This document shows, piece by piece, positions 24,128 through 29,840 of a stretch of 29,841 nt of DNA. The position numbers and the translations under genes are program-made. The notes below the pieces were generated by a model that was given only the letters and a program-made list of their open reading frames with translations, ran no database searches and was not told where the DNA came from. Within the stretch, counting starts at the first letter, position 1. Each line of letters begins with the position of its first letter. This stretch comes from a virus. The DNA lies in IMG/VR virus record IMGVR_UViG_3300031629_000047, positions 1-29,841 of that record; one strand, 5' to 3'.

Positions 24128-24412
24128 ATGAGCAAACTACTAAAATTTCCAAAGGGTAAAAAGAATTACTCCGAACATTTTCTAACTAACGTTAAACCAG
24201 ATGCCATAGGTGATTTCATTAAACGTGAAAATCCTTCTATGTCTCTTAGAGCTGCAGACGCAATGGCTCTTGCTATAATTTACAAAACTTATTTACAATT
24301 AGTATTTGACGAAGAAGGTCATACTATACCTCATAACATACTAGATGCTCTAGATGAGAATGACGATTCAACATTTATATGGAGCAAGAATGGTAAAGAA
24401 ACATTTCATTAA
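24128..24412 (+). CDS. Hypothetical protein in plus-strand island
   Basis: 94 residues. A basic start (MSKLLKFPKGKKNYSEHFLT) is followed by helices: AIGDFIKRENPSMSLRAADAM, then ALAIIYKTYLQLVFDEEG. The end is acidic (ALDENDDSTFIW). No ribosome site is visible ahead of the ATG. A short TAAGG-CTAT-CCTTA hairpin lies in the 27-base gap upstream. It overlaps the next gene by 23 bases. Family not recognised. Confidence 0.55.
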   Translation: MSKLLKFPKGKKNYSEHFLTNVKPDAIGDFIKRENPSMSLRAADAMALAIIYKTYLQLVFDEEGHTIPHNILDALDENDDSTFIWSKNGKETFH

Positions 24413-24659
24413 AACCTTTCCTTACGACAAATATAGAGTGGAGTGGCTTGACTGTATAAGTGACTCAGGTTGGGCAGATAAAAAAGAATTCATTAACATG
24501 AAACTAGCTCACCCAGTAAACGAGGGTTGGTTATTTTCTAAAGACAAACATTATACTAAACTGTTTGCAGCATACATACCTGAAGATGATGGTACATACA
24601 CTTATGGTGATCGTACTAATATTCCTACTTCTTGGATTGTAAAAATGGTTAAGATTTAA
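24390..24659 (+). CDS. Hypothetical protein, last gene of plus-strand island
   Basis: 89 residues. The ATG at 24390 is chosen since GGAG at 24381-24384 lies five bases ahead; an ATG 36 bases earlier has none. The sequence starts MVKKHFIKTFPYDKYRVEWL and has a WADKKEFINMK stretch followed by an aromatic beta-rich part (YTKLFAAYIPEDDGTYTYGD). This looks like a compact alpha/beta protein. It ends just ahead of the gene-free region with many inverted repeats. Confidence 0.6.
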   Translation: MVKKHFIKTFPYDKYRVEWLDCISDSGWADKKEFINMKLAHPVNEGWLFSKDKHYTKLFAAYIPEDDGTYTYGDRTNIPTSWIVKMVKI

Positions 24660-24721
24660 TAGCCTCATCGCTCATGTTATGTCCTGGATTTATAGCTTAG
24701 ATTAACATCTCCTTAACAACA

Positions 24722-24733
24722 TAACTATAGTTA
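24722..24733. promoter_or_regulatory. Perfect 12-bp palindrome, operator-like
   Basis: TAACTATAGTTA is a perfect dyad in the gene-free region between convergent genes. A GTTAAC palindrome lies at 24751-24756 and a GTCTG...CAGAC hairpin at 24757-24772. Such symmetry suits a dimeric regulator or part of an origin, but short AT palindromes are frequent in this base composition. Confidence 0.3.
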
Positions 24734-24788
24734 ATTACTATTAAATGTGAGTTAACGTCTGATCACACAGACAACAACATAATTTTAT

Positions 24789-24807
24789 ACTCTAGAAGTT
24801 ATAGAGT
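24789..24807 (+). terminator. Weak hairpin with T run behind plus-strand island
   Basis: ACTCTA (24789-24794) pairs with TAGAGT (24802-24807) around a 7-base loop, and TTT follows on the plus strand. It is 130 bases after the last plus-strand stop. The stem is short and AT-rich, so termination efficiency is doubtful. Confidence 0.35.
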
Positions 24808-24813
24808 TTTACA

Positions 24814-24837
24814 AGCTAGACAGTCTCCCATCTAGCT
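24814..24837 (-). other. Hairpin in convergent gene-free region
   Basis: In minus-strand RNA AGCTAGAT pairs with GTCTAGCT in 8 bp with one G-U pair around GGGAGACT. On the plus strand the last pair is a C-A mismatch. It sits directly 3' (minus sense) of the larger foldback at 24841-24934 and may be part of the same structure. Confidence 0.45.
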
Positions 24838-24840
24838 CTA

Positions 24841-24934
24841 TTTATTCAGTCCTTTACTGCCGTTATCTAGTATCGGTAACCTTACAAATAACTAGAAATA
24901 ATTTTGTAAGTTTAAGTCACGATAACTGAATAAA
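24841..24934 (-). ncRNA. Structured RNA candidate / complex 3' end of the early minus-strand transcript
   Basis: Read on the minus strand, this 94-base segment begins four bases after the stop of the gene at 24939 and folds back on itself. TTTATTCAG (24934-24926) pairs with CTGAATAAA (24849-24841), TTATC (24925-24921) with GATAA (24867-24863), GTGAC (24920-24916) with GTTAC (24880-24876, one G-U), CTTACAA (24910-24904) with TTGTAAG (24887-24881), and AATTA with TAGTT (one G-U) around a TTTC loop. Nesting is complete without crossing. The G-U pairs would be C-A on the plus strand. No strong U run follows, so a simple terminator is not the full explanation. A stabilising 3' structure, a small RNA or an origin-like element are options. 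Confidence 0.5.
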
Positions 24935-24938
24935 ATTC

Positions 24939-25238
24939 TTAAATTCCTTTTTTAGTATACATATCATTAACTTTATCAGCTTCTATTTGAGCTTCAGTTT
25001 TTAATGGATCCGTATATACTTCTTCTACTTTTAATTCTGAATTTTCTATCATACGTTTTTTCGTAGCTAGAATTTCAGATTTGATATGATCTTTAGCGTG
25101 TTCTAATACATGAATTAACTTTGGAAAGTTTGTACTATATATTCCATAGATAGTTAAATCATTAATCGCTGTCGCTACTCTTTGTAGTCCTCTTTGACGT
25201 TTTTCTAATCTCAGAGTCTCGCTGTCTGGCATTATCAT
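24939..25238 (-). CDS. Helical hypothetical protein, last early gene
   Basis: 99 residues starting MIMPDSETLRLEKRQRGLQR; ATGs at 25238 and 25232 are both possible. It is helical and charged, with LIHVLEHAKDHIKSEILATK and a C-terminal EAQIEADKVNDMYTKKG. It overlaps the small gene at 25162-25329 by 77 bases in another frame. It is the last gene in the long minus-strand operon and is followed by the foldback at 24841-24934. Function unknown. Confidence 0.6.
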   Translation of the reverse strand: MIMPDSETLRLEKRQRGLQRVATAINDLTIYGIYSTNFPKLIHVLEHAKDHIKSEILATKKRMIENSELKVEEVYTDPLKTEAQIEADKVNDMYTKKGI

Positions 25239-25329
25239 CTTCTTCCATCTCCTTTATTTTACGTTTAAGTTTTTCAATTTCTAATTGCTTTCCAGCAAGT
25301 AGCATTCGCATAGCTCTTTCATTTGACAT
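25162..25329 (-). CDS. 55-residue coiled-coil protein overlapping its neighbours
   Basis: A frame from the ATG at 25329 (MSNERAMRMLLAGKQLEIEK, then LKRKIKEMEEDDNARQRDSE) to a TAA at 25162-25164. The first 30 residues form a helix with heptad spacing; the end is rich in Ser, Lys and Thr. It shares 11 bases with the upstream gene end and 77 with the downstream gene, but without it there would be an 80-base gap, rare in this operon. GGAG lies ten bases ahead of the ATG. Probably real, function unknown. Confidence 0.5.
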   Translation of the reverse strand: MSNERAMRMLLAGKQLEIEKLKRKIKEMEEDDNARQRDSEIRKTSKRTTKSSDSD

Positions 25330-25567
25330 GATCTATCATCTCCGTTAAGTGTGTTTCCATTTGATCTTGGTTGTGCTGGTATTCTACTATCCATCCTTCT
25401 AAAATCAAGGAATGATCTTCGGCTAAAAAGCCACATTTTACAGCATTGCTTAGTACTGATATAGATTCTTTAGTATCATCTATACGTCCTTGTAGTTTAT
25501 CCATTTCATATTTAGTACTTTTATTTTTAGATATTACTTCTTCTATATGTTCATTTATTTCCGTCAT
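25319..25567 (-). CDS. Coiled-coil early protein
   Basis: 82 residues, helical: TEINEHIEEVISKNKSTKYE, then MDKLQGRIDDTKESISVLSN and a second helix with YQHNQDQMETHLTEMIDHVK. A central KCGFLAEDH turn separates the two helices, so a helical hairpin is likely. AGGAGATAGTAG precedes the ATG. It overlaps the upstream gene by 17 bases. Likely a small cytoplasmic early protein of unknown target. Confidence 0.6.
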   Translation of the reverse strand: MTEINEHIEEVISKNKSTKYEMDKLQGRIDDTKESISVLSNAVKCGFLAEDHSLILEGWIVEYQHNQDQMETHLTEMIDHVK

Positions 25568-25799
25568 CTACTATCTCCTTTATTGAGTCTCTAGCTGCAT
25601 TTAGTTTATCACCTATTAACTTATCTAAATTAGATTTCATACCCTCATATTTAAGTTGAGTTAATTGATGTTCTTCTTTTTCAAGATCTAAATCTTTACG
25701 AAGTTTTAATACTTCATTTAATGATTTACGAAGCTTCTCTCTTAGATCTATTATTACTTTATTAATTTCAAATAAAGATTCTTCACTACTTGCTGACAT
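25551..25799 (-). CDS. Coiled-coil early protein
   Basis: 82 residues from the ATG at 25799, which has a perfect GGAGG six bases ahead; a longer frame to 25832 has none. The product is an almost continuous charged coiled coil (FEINKVIIDLREKLRKSLNE, VLKLRKDLDLEKEEHQLTQL, then KSNLDKLIGDKLNAARDSIK). It overlaps its neighbours on both sides. Together with the next two genes it makes a row of three small coiled-coil proteins that may assemble with each other. Confidence 0.65.
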   Translation of the reverse strand: MSASSEESLFEINKVIIDLREKLRKSLNEVLKLRKDLDLEKEEHQLTQLKYEGMKSNLDKLIGDKLNAARDSIKEIVDDGNK

Positions 25800-26169
25800 C
25801 TTTAACCTCCTGATATACACATACTGTACCATGTAAGACTGATCCTGGCAATGCCATATGACCTGTCTTATCTTGCCATGCTTTCCAAGCTATTGTAGCT
25901 CCTATATTTGGTTTAGAATCTTCTTTCATAAGATATTCTTCATCAAAATATATATCTACATACCCATCTTTTCTATTAGAATATTCTGGGTAATAAGCTT
26001 TAGACATTTCTATCATGTCACAACCTATTTTTTTATACATATCTTGAAATGTAGGTTTATGAGTTGACTCATAAGTTTCAACTATACTATAGTGTTCTTC
26101 TTTATCTCCACCTTTTTGTGAGCTCACAACAGGTTCTTGTGTTGGTTTTATTACGTGTAGTTTATACAT
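25786..26169 (-). CDS. DUF3846-like early protein (tentative)
   Basis: 127 residues from the ATG at 26169, with AGGAG seven bases ahead. The sequence MYKLHVIKPTQEPVV, then FQDMYKKIGCDMIEMSKAYY, YVDIYFDEEYLMKED, PNIGATIAWKAW and LPGSVLHGTVCVYQE resembles the DUF3846 layout: a start strand, a helix with an x-x-IGG-x-IE-x pattern, a D-x-Y-x-DEE strand, P-N-x-x-A-T and a G-x-x-x-x-G-x-x-V/C strand. The family is spread among phages with no firm function. The match is from memory of the pattern and may not hold. Confidence 0.5.
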   Translation of the reverse strand: MYKLHVIKPTQEPVVSSQKGGDKEEHYSIVETYESTHKPTFQDMYKKIGCDMIEMSKAYYPEYSNRKDGYVDIYFDEEYLMKEDSKPNIGATIAWKAWQDKTGHMALPGSVLHGTVCVYQEVKDVSK

Positions 26170-26177
26170 TGTTTCTC

Positions 26178-26378
26178 CTATGATGGTTGGTTTTCTAATT
26201 CTAACATAATTGTCCATTCTTCTCTATTAGCAAATTCACATTCGTCAAACTTTGCATATGCTTCATCAGCTCCCCATGCATTAACAAATAAATTTATATC
26301 ATATTTTTTATTGTGAAATACATAAACACAACTGTGTTCAGCTTTTGGTGCTATAGTTATTACTTTTTGTTTTTTCAT
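26178..26378 (-). CDS. Small hypothetical early protein
   Basis: 66 residues: MKKQKVITIAPKAEHSCVYV, NKKYDINLFVNAWGADEAYA and REEWTIMLELEN. The two short strands with a helix between them (ADEAYAKFDE) and the last strand give a small alpha/beta fold like many phage early proteins. GGAGGAAAT precedes the ATG. Family not recognised. Confidence 0.55.
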   Translation of the reverse strand: MKKQKVITIAPKAEHSCVYVFHNKKYDINLFVNAWGADEAYAKFDECEFANREEWTIMLELENQPS

Positions 26379-26614
26379 TTTATTTCCTCCACAATAATAA
26401 ATTCATAATGTAAAACGTCTTTATTTCTTCCTACAAAAAGTAAATCTAAACCTTTTTTGCAATCTTTTGCTTCTTGTAAAGTTTTAAATGAAAAAGGATT
26501 TTCGCCTAAATCATTACATTCTATTACAGATTCACTAAAATAAGTATAAGGAGATTTTACTGTTAAACCTTCTGTATCTGATACAAATTTTTCTAATATA
26601 TAATATTTATTCAT
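26375..26614 (-). CDS. Small hypothetical early protein
   Basis: 79 residues, MNKYYILEKFVSDTEGLTVK, with a second part FSFKTLQEAKDCKKGLDLLF and a closing strand (VLHYEFIIVEE). The F-x-T-x-x-EA-x-x-x-K helix followed by a strand is shared in shape with the proteins at 20820-21008 and 26178-26378, which hints at a repeated fold type. Its ATG follows directly on the TAA of the gene at 26615. Confidence 0.55.
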   Translation of the reverse strand: MNKYYILEKFVSDTEGLTVKSPYTYFSESVIECNDLGENPFSFKTLQEAKDCKKGLDLLFVGRNKDVLHYEFIIVEEIK

Positions 26615-26773
26615 TTAATTCATCCATTTAGTTAATTGTTTACTTACTAACTCTACATATCTAAACCATTCTTCTATAAAGTTACGCCTTTTACCTTGTC
26701 GTTCTTTATCAACTTGTTTGATAGCTTTGTTAGTTGCTTTATCTAGTATTGCTACTTGTTCTTTAAGATTCAT
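26615..26773 (-). CDS. 52-residue basic helical protein
   Basis: A frame from ATG at 26773 (or 26779, MQM) to TAA at 26615-26617, directly followed by the next ATG. Product: MNLKEQVAILDKATNKAIKQ, then KERQGKRRNFIEEWFRYVEL, then LTKWMN. It overlaps the upstream gene by 11 bases, has a GAGGT ribosome site and fills what would otherwise be a 148-base gap. The amphipathic helices with a basic loop (QGKRRN) suggest DNA or RNA contact. Function unknown. Confidence 0.6.
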   Translation of the reverse strand: MNLKEQVAILDKATNKAIKQVDKERQGKRRNFIEEWFRYVELVSKQLTKWMN

Positions 26774-27047
26774 CTGCATATACCTCGTCATCTTCCTTGT
26801 TATATTTTATTGTTGCAATCTCTTTGCAGTTACCCATTTCAGTATAATCTTTAGAGTAAGAACACACAGTATCTTTACCATCTTCTGTATTCATATTTAT
26901 TTTATGTTCGTCTGACCAAATATCAAATGCTTCGTCTCTATCGTGAGCAAGTACTTGCCATTTAGTTGCAAACGTAACATCATATTCTATTTCATATACT
27001 TTTTTACCTACATCTTTTTCGAAGTAGTATAATGCTTCATCTACCAT
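26763..27047 (-). CDS. Hypothetical early protein
   Basis: 94 residues from the ATG at 27047 with AAAGGT ahead; a frame to 27080 would read through a hairpin and is less likely. MVDEALYYFEKDVGKKVYEI and VTFATKWQVLAHDRDEAFDIW suggest a beta strand followed by an EA-x-x-x-W helix, the small alpha/beta build seen in several neighbours. The C-terminus is acidic (YNKEDDEVYADES). It begins 23 bases after the hairpin at 27070-27094. Confidence 0.6.
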   Translation of the reverse strand: MVDEALYYFEKDVGKKVYEIEYDVTFATKWQVLAHDRDEAFDIWSDEHKINMNTEDGKDTVCSYSKDYTEMGNCKEIATIKYNKEDDEVYADES

Positions 27048-27060
27048 AATTACCTTTCTA

Positions 27061-27094
27061 TAAAGGGCTAAGCCCCACAAAATGTGTAGGGCTT
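27061..27094 (-). promoter_or_regulatory. Leader hairpin with GGGCTAAGCCCC element
   Basis: On the plus strand AAGCCCCACA (27070-27079) pairs with TGTG (27083-27086) and GGGCTT (27089-27094) around AAA, ten pairs with a two-base bulge. A TAAAGGGCTAA box (27061-27071) flanks it. The same box plus CCCC and a hairpin is found at 29589-29615. It lies after the stop of the gene at 27108 and before the start at 27047, with only a weak U run in the minus sense, so it could be a terminator, processing site or translation control. Confidence 0.45.
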
Positions 27095-27107
27095 CGACCA
27101 GATTTAA

Positions 27108-27707
27108 TTATTTAGTAATTGCTAAAAACTCAGGCTTAGGAACTGTAGATGTATTTATCTTTTCCTTTGCCATTTCTTTACCTACTACTCCCCAGACTGT
27201 AGCTAGAGACTGTCCAGCATTTAGTAAATTCTTACAATATTCTTTAGACATATCTAACATTTGTAAGGCTTTACCTCTTGGGCCAGAATAGAAGTCACGA
27301 GAAGTTTCTTCATGACATATTTTCTTAAGTAGTCTATCCAGTTCATCTGGGTGTTTTATTAGAGATCTTTCTATCTCTGTATCCCATTTTCTAACTTTCT
27401 TCCAGTTTTCTAATTTAACTTCTAAGTCATTGATTGAATTATCTAATTTACCCTTTTTTAAAAGTAAAGTAGAATCCATTTCGTTCGCAAACTTTTCATG
27501 GTCATTATAGTTAGTTCTAACATCTTCATGTAACTTAGTTAGCTTTAACTTTTCTTTGAACGCATCAAAGTTATCTTCGGACTCAGCATCAATGGTATCT
27601 TGCATTTCTGTTTTCAAAACATTCTTTCTTTCGTCATATTTTGTTTCCATAAAATGATCTAGATAGTCCATTTCAGCTTGTCGTATAGGTGTTCTAGTAC
27701 TACTCAT
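27108..27707 (-). CDS. Coiled-coil early protein
   Basis: 199 residues, helical nearly throughout: DYLDHFMETKYDERKNVLKT, DAFKEKLKLTKLHEDVRTNY, then KGKLDNSINDLEVKLENWKK, all charged heptad stretches. The last 50 residues contain the only glycine-rich spot (SGPRGKALQM) and a helix with AGQSLATVWGVVGKEMAKE. It is one of the longer early proteins. It starts immediately at the stop of its upstream neighbour. A structural or inhibitor role through coiled-coil pairing is possible. No family recognised. Confidence 0.6.
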   Translation of the reverse strand: MSSTRTPIRQAEMDYLDHFMETKYDERKNVLKTEMQDTIDAESEDNFDAFKEKLKLTKLHEDVRTNYNDHEKFANEMDSTLLLKKGKLDNSINDLEVKLENWKKVRKWDTEIERSLIKHPDELDRLLKKICHEETSRDFYSGPRGKALQMLDMSKEYCKNLLNAGQSLATVWGVVGKEMAKEKINTSTVPKPEFLAITK

Positions 27708-27991
27708 TATGCTACTTTGCTCCTTTGTTCATTAGTTTTACTTATAGTCTCTAACTTTTCTGCAACATCTTTAGCTTTATTAGAATCTCTTAATTTATGA
27801 GATCTTATAATTGCTGTCGCAGCTGCAGTTTGTTGACCAATCATATTGCCTGGTCTAACTCCTACTTCTTTTATCACTTCATCAGCTATTTTAATTTCCA
27901 TAGCTATATGTTTAAGTGTTTTATAACATTTATGATGAACTCTTTTATAGAGCTCATCTAATGTTTCATTAGTATTATGCATTGTCTGCAT
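27707..27991 (-). CDS. Helical hypothetical early protein
   Basis: 94 residues from ATG 27991 with AGGAGG six bases ahead. MQTMHNTNETLDELYKRVHH, LKHIAMEIKIADEVIKEVGV and QQTAAATAIIRSHKLRDSNK are helices; the C-terminus is polar. It overlaps the end of the 55-residue gene at 27975-28142, whose coding region supplies its ribosome site. The first Met is probable but a second (residue 4) is possible. Function unknown. Confidence 0.6.
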   Translation of the reverse strand: MQTMHNTNETLDELYKRVHHKCYKTLKHIAMEIKIADEVIKEVGVRPGNMIGQQTAAATAIIRSHKLRDSNKAKDVAEKLETISKTNEQRSKVA

Positions 27992-28142
27992 TTTTATCCT
28001 CCTTTTTTAGTTTAATTTCAAATGGCATATTTAATGTATCTGGTGTTGATTTATGTATACATTTACAAACTCCTATTGTTGCTCTAATCGGATAAGTAAA
28101 TGCTCTAACTAACATTTCTCCTACTTTTTCTATACGTGTCAT
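27975..28142 (-). CDS. 55-residue early protein with Cys pair
   Basis: A frame from ATG at 28142 (MTRIEKVGEMLVRAFTYPIR, then ATIGVCKCIHKSTPDTLNMP and a Lys-rich end) to TAA at 27975-27977. AAAGGAGCAAT gives one of the clearest ribosome sites here. It fills the 113-base gap between neighbours and overlaps both slightly. C26 and C28 lie close together but no second pair is present. The first half is an amphipathic helix followed by a strand. Function unknown. Confidence 0.65.
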   Translation of the reverse strand: MTRIEKVGEMLVRAFTYPIRATIGVCKCIHKSTPDTLNMPFEIKLKKEDKNADNA

Positions 28143-28323
28143 ATTGCTCCTTTTTTTTGGTTAATCTATTATATTTCATAGTTGCTTTTATATGTTCGTC
28201 CTCGAACTCTTTAGTACCAGGAATTGGATCGACATCGGCGATGAGCCAATTCCAACCTTTCCTGATGGCTAAGCCCCCAAGAGTATACGTAACAAATCGA
28301 AGTACAGTAAAAATTCCATTCAT
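28105..28323 (-). CDS. Small possible membrane-associated early protein
   Basis: 72 residues. The N-terminal 20 (NGIFTVLRFVTYTLGGLAI) are hydrophobic enough for a membrane or peripheral helix. Charged, soluble parts follow (IADVDPIPGTKEFEDEHIK, then a basic end TKKKEQYDTYRKSRRN). AAGGAG lies six bases before the ATG. The stop overlaps the next gene start. It might act at the host membrane; function unknown. Confidence 0.55.
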   Translation of the reverse strand: MNGIFTVLRFVTYTLGGLAIRKGWNWLIADVDPIPGTKEFEDEHIKATMKYNRLTKKKEQYDTYRKSRRNVS

Positions 28324-28745
28324 TAAGCTCCTTTCATTTCGTTAATTATATTTTTATATCTTGGACTGTGTTCATTGTAGTAGTTTTGTTCACCTACTTC
28401 ATTTATCCTATCCCAAGATCTTTGTATTTGACCTGCTCTCCTAGGGTATGGGCTATCCATCTCTGTATTATCTACAGATTTGCACCATTCTTCGAATATT
28501 ACTTCTGGGTTTTCACAACTAAATAGTTGTAGATCCCATTTTCTTATTTTGCATAAAGCTATTAAGCTCTCTGCTGGTAGTCTATTAATACATCTTTCAT
28601 ATTTTTGTATTTGTTGGAATGTTACATCTAAGTTACTAGATAACTGTGTTTGTGTTATCCCATTCCAAACTCTATGTAGTACCATTACTTTTGCTATATT
28701 TTTATTTACATTAAAGTTTTTAAACGCTTTTTTTCGTTTACCCAT
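28323..28745 (-). CDS. Cro/XRE-type helix-turn-helix regulator
   Basis: 140 residues from MGKRKK at 28745, where GGAGGAG lies ahead; a frame to 28757 would include this site. Residues 15-70 are an XRE-type HTH: NIAKVMVLHRVWNGITQTQL, then SSNLDVTFQQIQKYERCINR and LPAESLIALCKI. The two DNA-recognition helices are around 30-37 and 41-53, with the typical Q-x-x-x-YE spot. The C-terminal 70 residues are polar with WCKSVDNTEMDS and QRSWDRI, role unknown. It probably controls early phage promoters. No integrase is in view, so a lysogeny switch is not implied. Confidence 0.75.
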   Translation of the reverse strand: MGKRKKAFKNFNVNKNIAKVMVLHRVWNGITQTQLSSNLDVTFQQIQKYERCINRLPAESLIALCKIRKWDLQLFSCENPEVIFEEWCKSVDNTEMDSPYPRRAGQIQRSWDRINEVGEQNYYNEHSPRYKNIINEMKGA

Positions 28746-29040
28746 TGTCTCCTCCATATATTTTATTTAAAACCAATAGCTCACGCTTGTCGGAGCTAGT
28801 GGGGATTGTCACTACTCTTACTGATGGTGTCTTATCTCTATATATTTTAACTATCTGTATATATCCTCTCTTAGGGTATAGGATAGGTAGGTGGATTACT
28901 TTTAAGAAGTATTTTTTCCACCATAATATATTCTCTTTTCTTATCGAGCCAGTAAACTGCTGATTGTATAGCAGCTTAACTGCTCTTGCTAGATTGATCG
29001 GATTTTCTCTGAACTTTCCTTCTATTATTACTCGGTACAT
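28738..29040 (-). CDS. Hypothetical basic early protein
   Basis: 100 residues, MYRVIIEGKFRENPINLARA, KLLYNQQFTGSIRKENILWW, then KYFLKVIHLPILYPKRGYIQ and VRVVTIPTSSDKRELL. Rich in Lys, Arg, Leu and Ile, with a few possible beta strands. GAAAGGACAAT ahead of the ATG serves as ribosome site. It ends inside the start region of the HTH gene (eight-base overlap). Family not recognised. Confidence 0.55.
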   Translation of the reverse strand: MYRVIIEGKFRENPINLARAVKLLYNQQFTGSIRKENILWWKKYFLKVIHLPILYPKRGYIQIVKIYRDKTPSVRVVTIPTSSDKRELLVLNKIYGGDNG

Positions 29041-29049
29041 ATTGTCCTT

Positions 29050-29307
29050 TCATGCTTTTCTTACTCTAGTTACTCTATATTTATCACCTGCGTAGGTGGT
29101 ATCTTCTTTATTTTCGTATATTTTGAAGAATTTTTTTTCTACTCTATTATGATCTCTTGAGTAGCCACTACCATCAGTTAATTCTTCTGGTAGCATCTTA
29201 ATTCTAGCTGTTTTAGTAAATGGACTCTTGCTATCACTTCTATAGCTACTATATACGTTATGTTTCATATCTGCGTAGTCTACTAAGTATACTATAAGTT
29301 TACTCAT
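29050..29307 (-). CDS. Hypothetical basic early protein
   Basis: 85 residues, MSKLIVYLVDYADMKHNVYS, SYRSDSKSPFTKTARIKMLP, then HNRVEKKFFKIYENKEDTTY and GDKYRVTRVRKA. A start strand with D-x-A-D-x-K and a basic end. AGGAGGACA precedes the ATG. It could be a small alpha/beta or OB-like protein, but no motif stands out. Function unknown. Confidence 0.55.
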   Translation of the reverse strand: MSKLIVYLVDYADMKHNVYSSYRSDSKSPFTKTARIKMLPEELTDGSGYSRDHNRVEKKFFKIYENKEDTTYAGDKYRVTRVRKA

Positions 29308-29572
29308 TGTCCTCCTTGGGTATGGGTATATTTCCTAATTTTTGAGCCATTAGCATTATTGCCATCTTAGACTCACTTGAATTTAATAAATCAAACCCAG
29401 CTAGTCTGTAAAGAAGTGCACACTCTCTCTCATTAAAATTAAACTCTATTGAGTCATTTAATTTATACTGAATGTGATCTATTTCTTCTTTAGTCGCATT
29501 AACATATTGTGATATATCCATCACTCTTGCTTCTTCCGAGTCCATTGGGTCTCTCATAATTGGTTTTTCCAT
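29300..29572 (-). CDS. Helical hypothetical early protein
   Basis: 90 residues, MEKPIMRDPMDSEEARVMDI, then SQYVNATKEEIDHIQYKLND, FNERECALLYRLAGFDLLNS and SKMAIMLMAQKLG. Helical, with a hydrophobic pattern suited to a small bundle. GGAGATAG precedes the ATG. It overlaps the next gene by eight bases. The hairpin at 29589-29615 lies 17 bases upstream. Family not recognised. Confidence 0.6.
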   Translation of the reverse strand: MEKPIMRDPMDSEEARVMDISQYVNATKEEIDHIQYKLNDSIEFNFNERECALLYRLAGFDLLNSSESKMAIMLMAQKLGNIPIPKEDNE

Positions 29573-29588
29573 TCTATCTCCTATTTAT

Positions 29589-29615
29589 TAAAGGGCTAAC
29601 CCCTCATGTGAGGGG
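29589..29615 (-). promoter_or_regulatory. Leader hairpin, second copy of the GGGCTAA-CCCC element
   Basis: CCCCTC (29600-29605), ATGT loop and GAGGGG (29610-29615) make a 6-bp GC stem, rare in this genome. It is flanked by TAAAGGGCTAA (29589-29599), the same 11-base box as at 27061-27071. It lies 17 bases before the start at 29572, downstream of the partial gene ending at 29631. The minus-sense sequence after the stem is TTAGCCCTTTAATAA. Confidence 0.45.
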
Positions 29616-29630
29616 GGTGTACCCAATTAT

Positions 29631-29840
29631 CTACTTAACAGGCTTGTTGGCTAAAAGTAATTCAACTTGAGCCCTTAAAGCAGTAAGCTCTACTTTTTGT
29701 TCAGTAAACTTACCTAAGACTTGATTCATCTTATCTGCCATAATTTTATTATGGTCATGTTGAGGTTTATTCGCATACTTAAGGGGATTAGCCTTAACAA
29801 ATGCTATTCTTTCCTCTGGTGTTTTAGTTAATTTAAATTC
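29631..29840 (-). CDS. Hypothetical protein, C-terminal part (runs off window end)
   Basis: The minus frame is open from the window edge to TAG at 29631-29633; 69 residues are visible and the start lies beyond the window. Sequence parts: FKLTKTPEERIAFVKANPLK, KPQHDHNKIMADKMNQVLGK, then KVELTALRAQVELLLANKPV. The last half is a heptad-rich coiled coil. It is followed by the hairpin at 29589-29615. Family not recognised. Confidence 0.6.
   Translation of the reverse strand, partial: EFKLTKTPEERIAFVKANPLKYANKPQHDHNKIMADKMNQVLGKFTEQKVELTALRAQVELLLANKPVK

Noticed and set aside
24660-24940. tRNA or attachment site in the gene-free region
   Set aside because: No T-loop, anticodon stem or CCA-type end could be found on either strand, and no integrase gene is in the window.
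28738-28963. Plus-strand frame opposite the gene at 28738-29040
   Set aside because: Antisense to a gene with a good ribosome site, with no start signal of its own.
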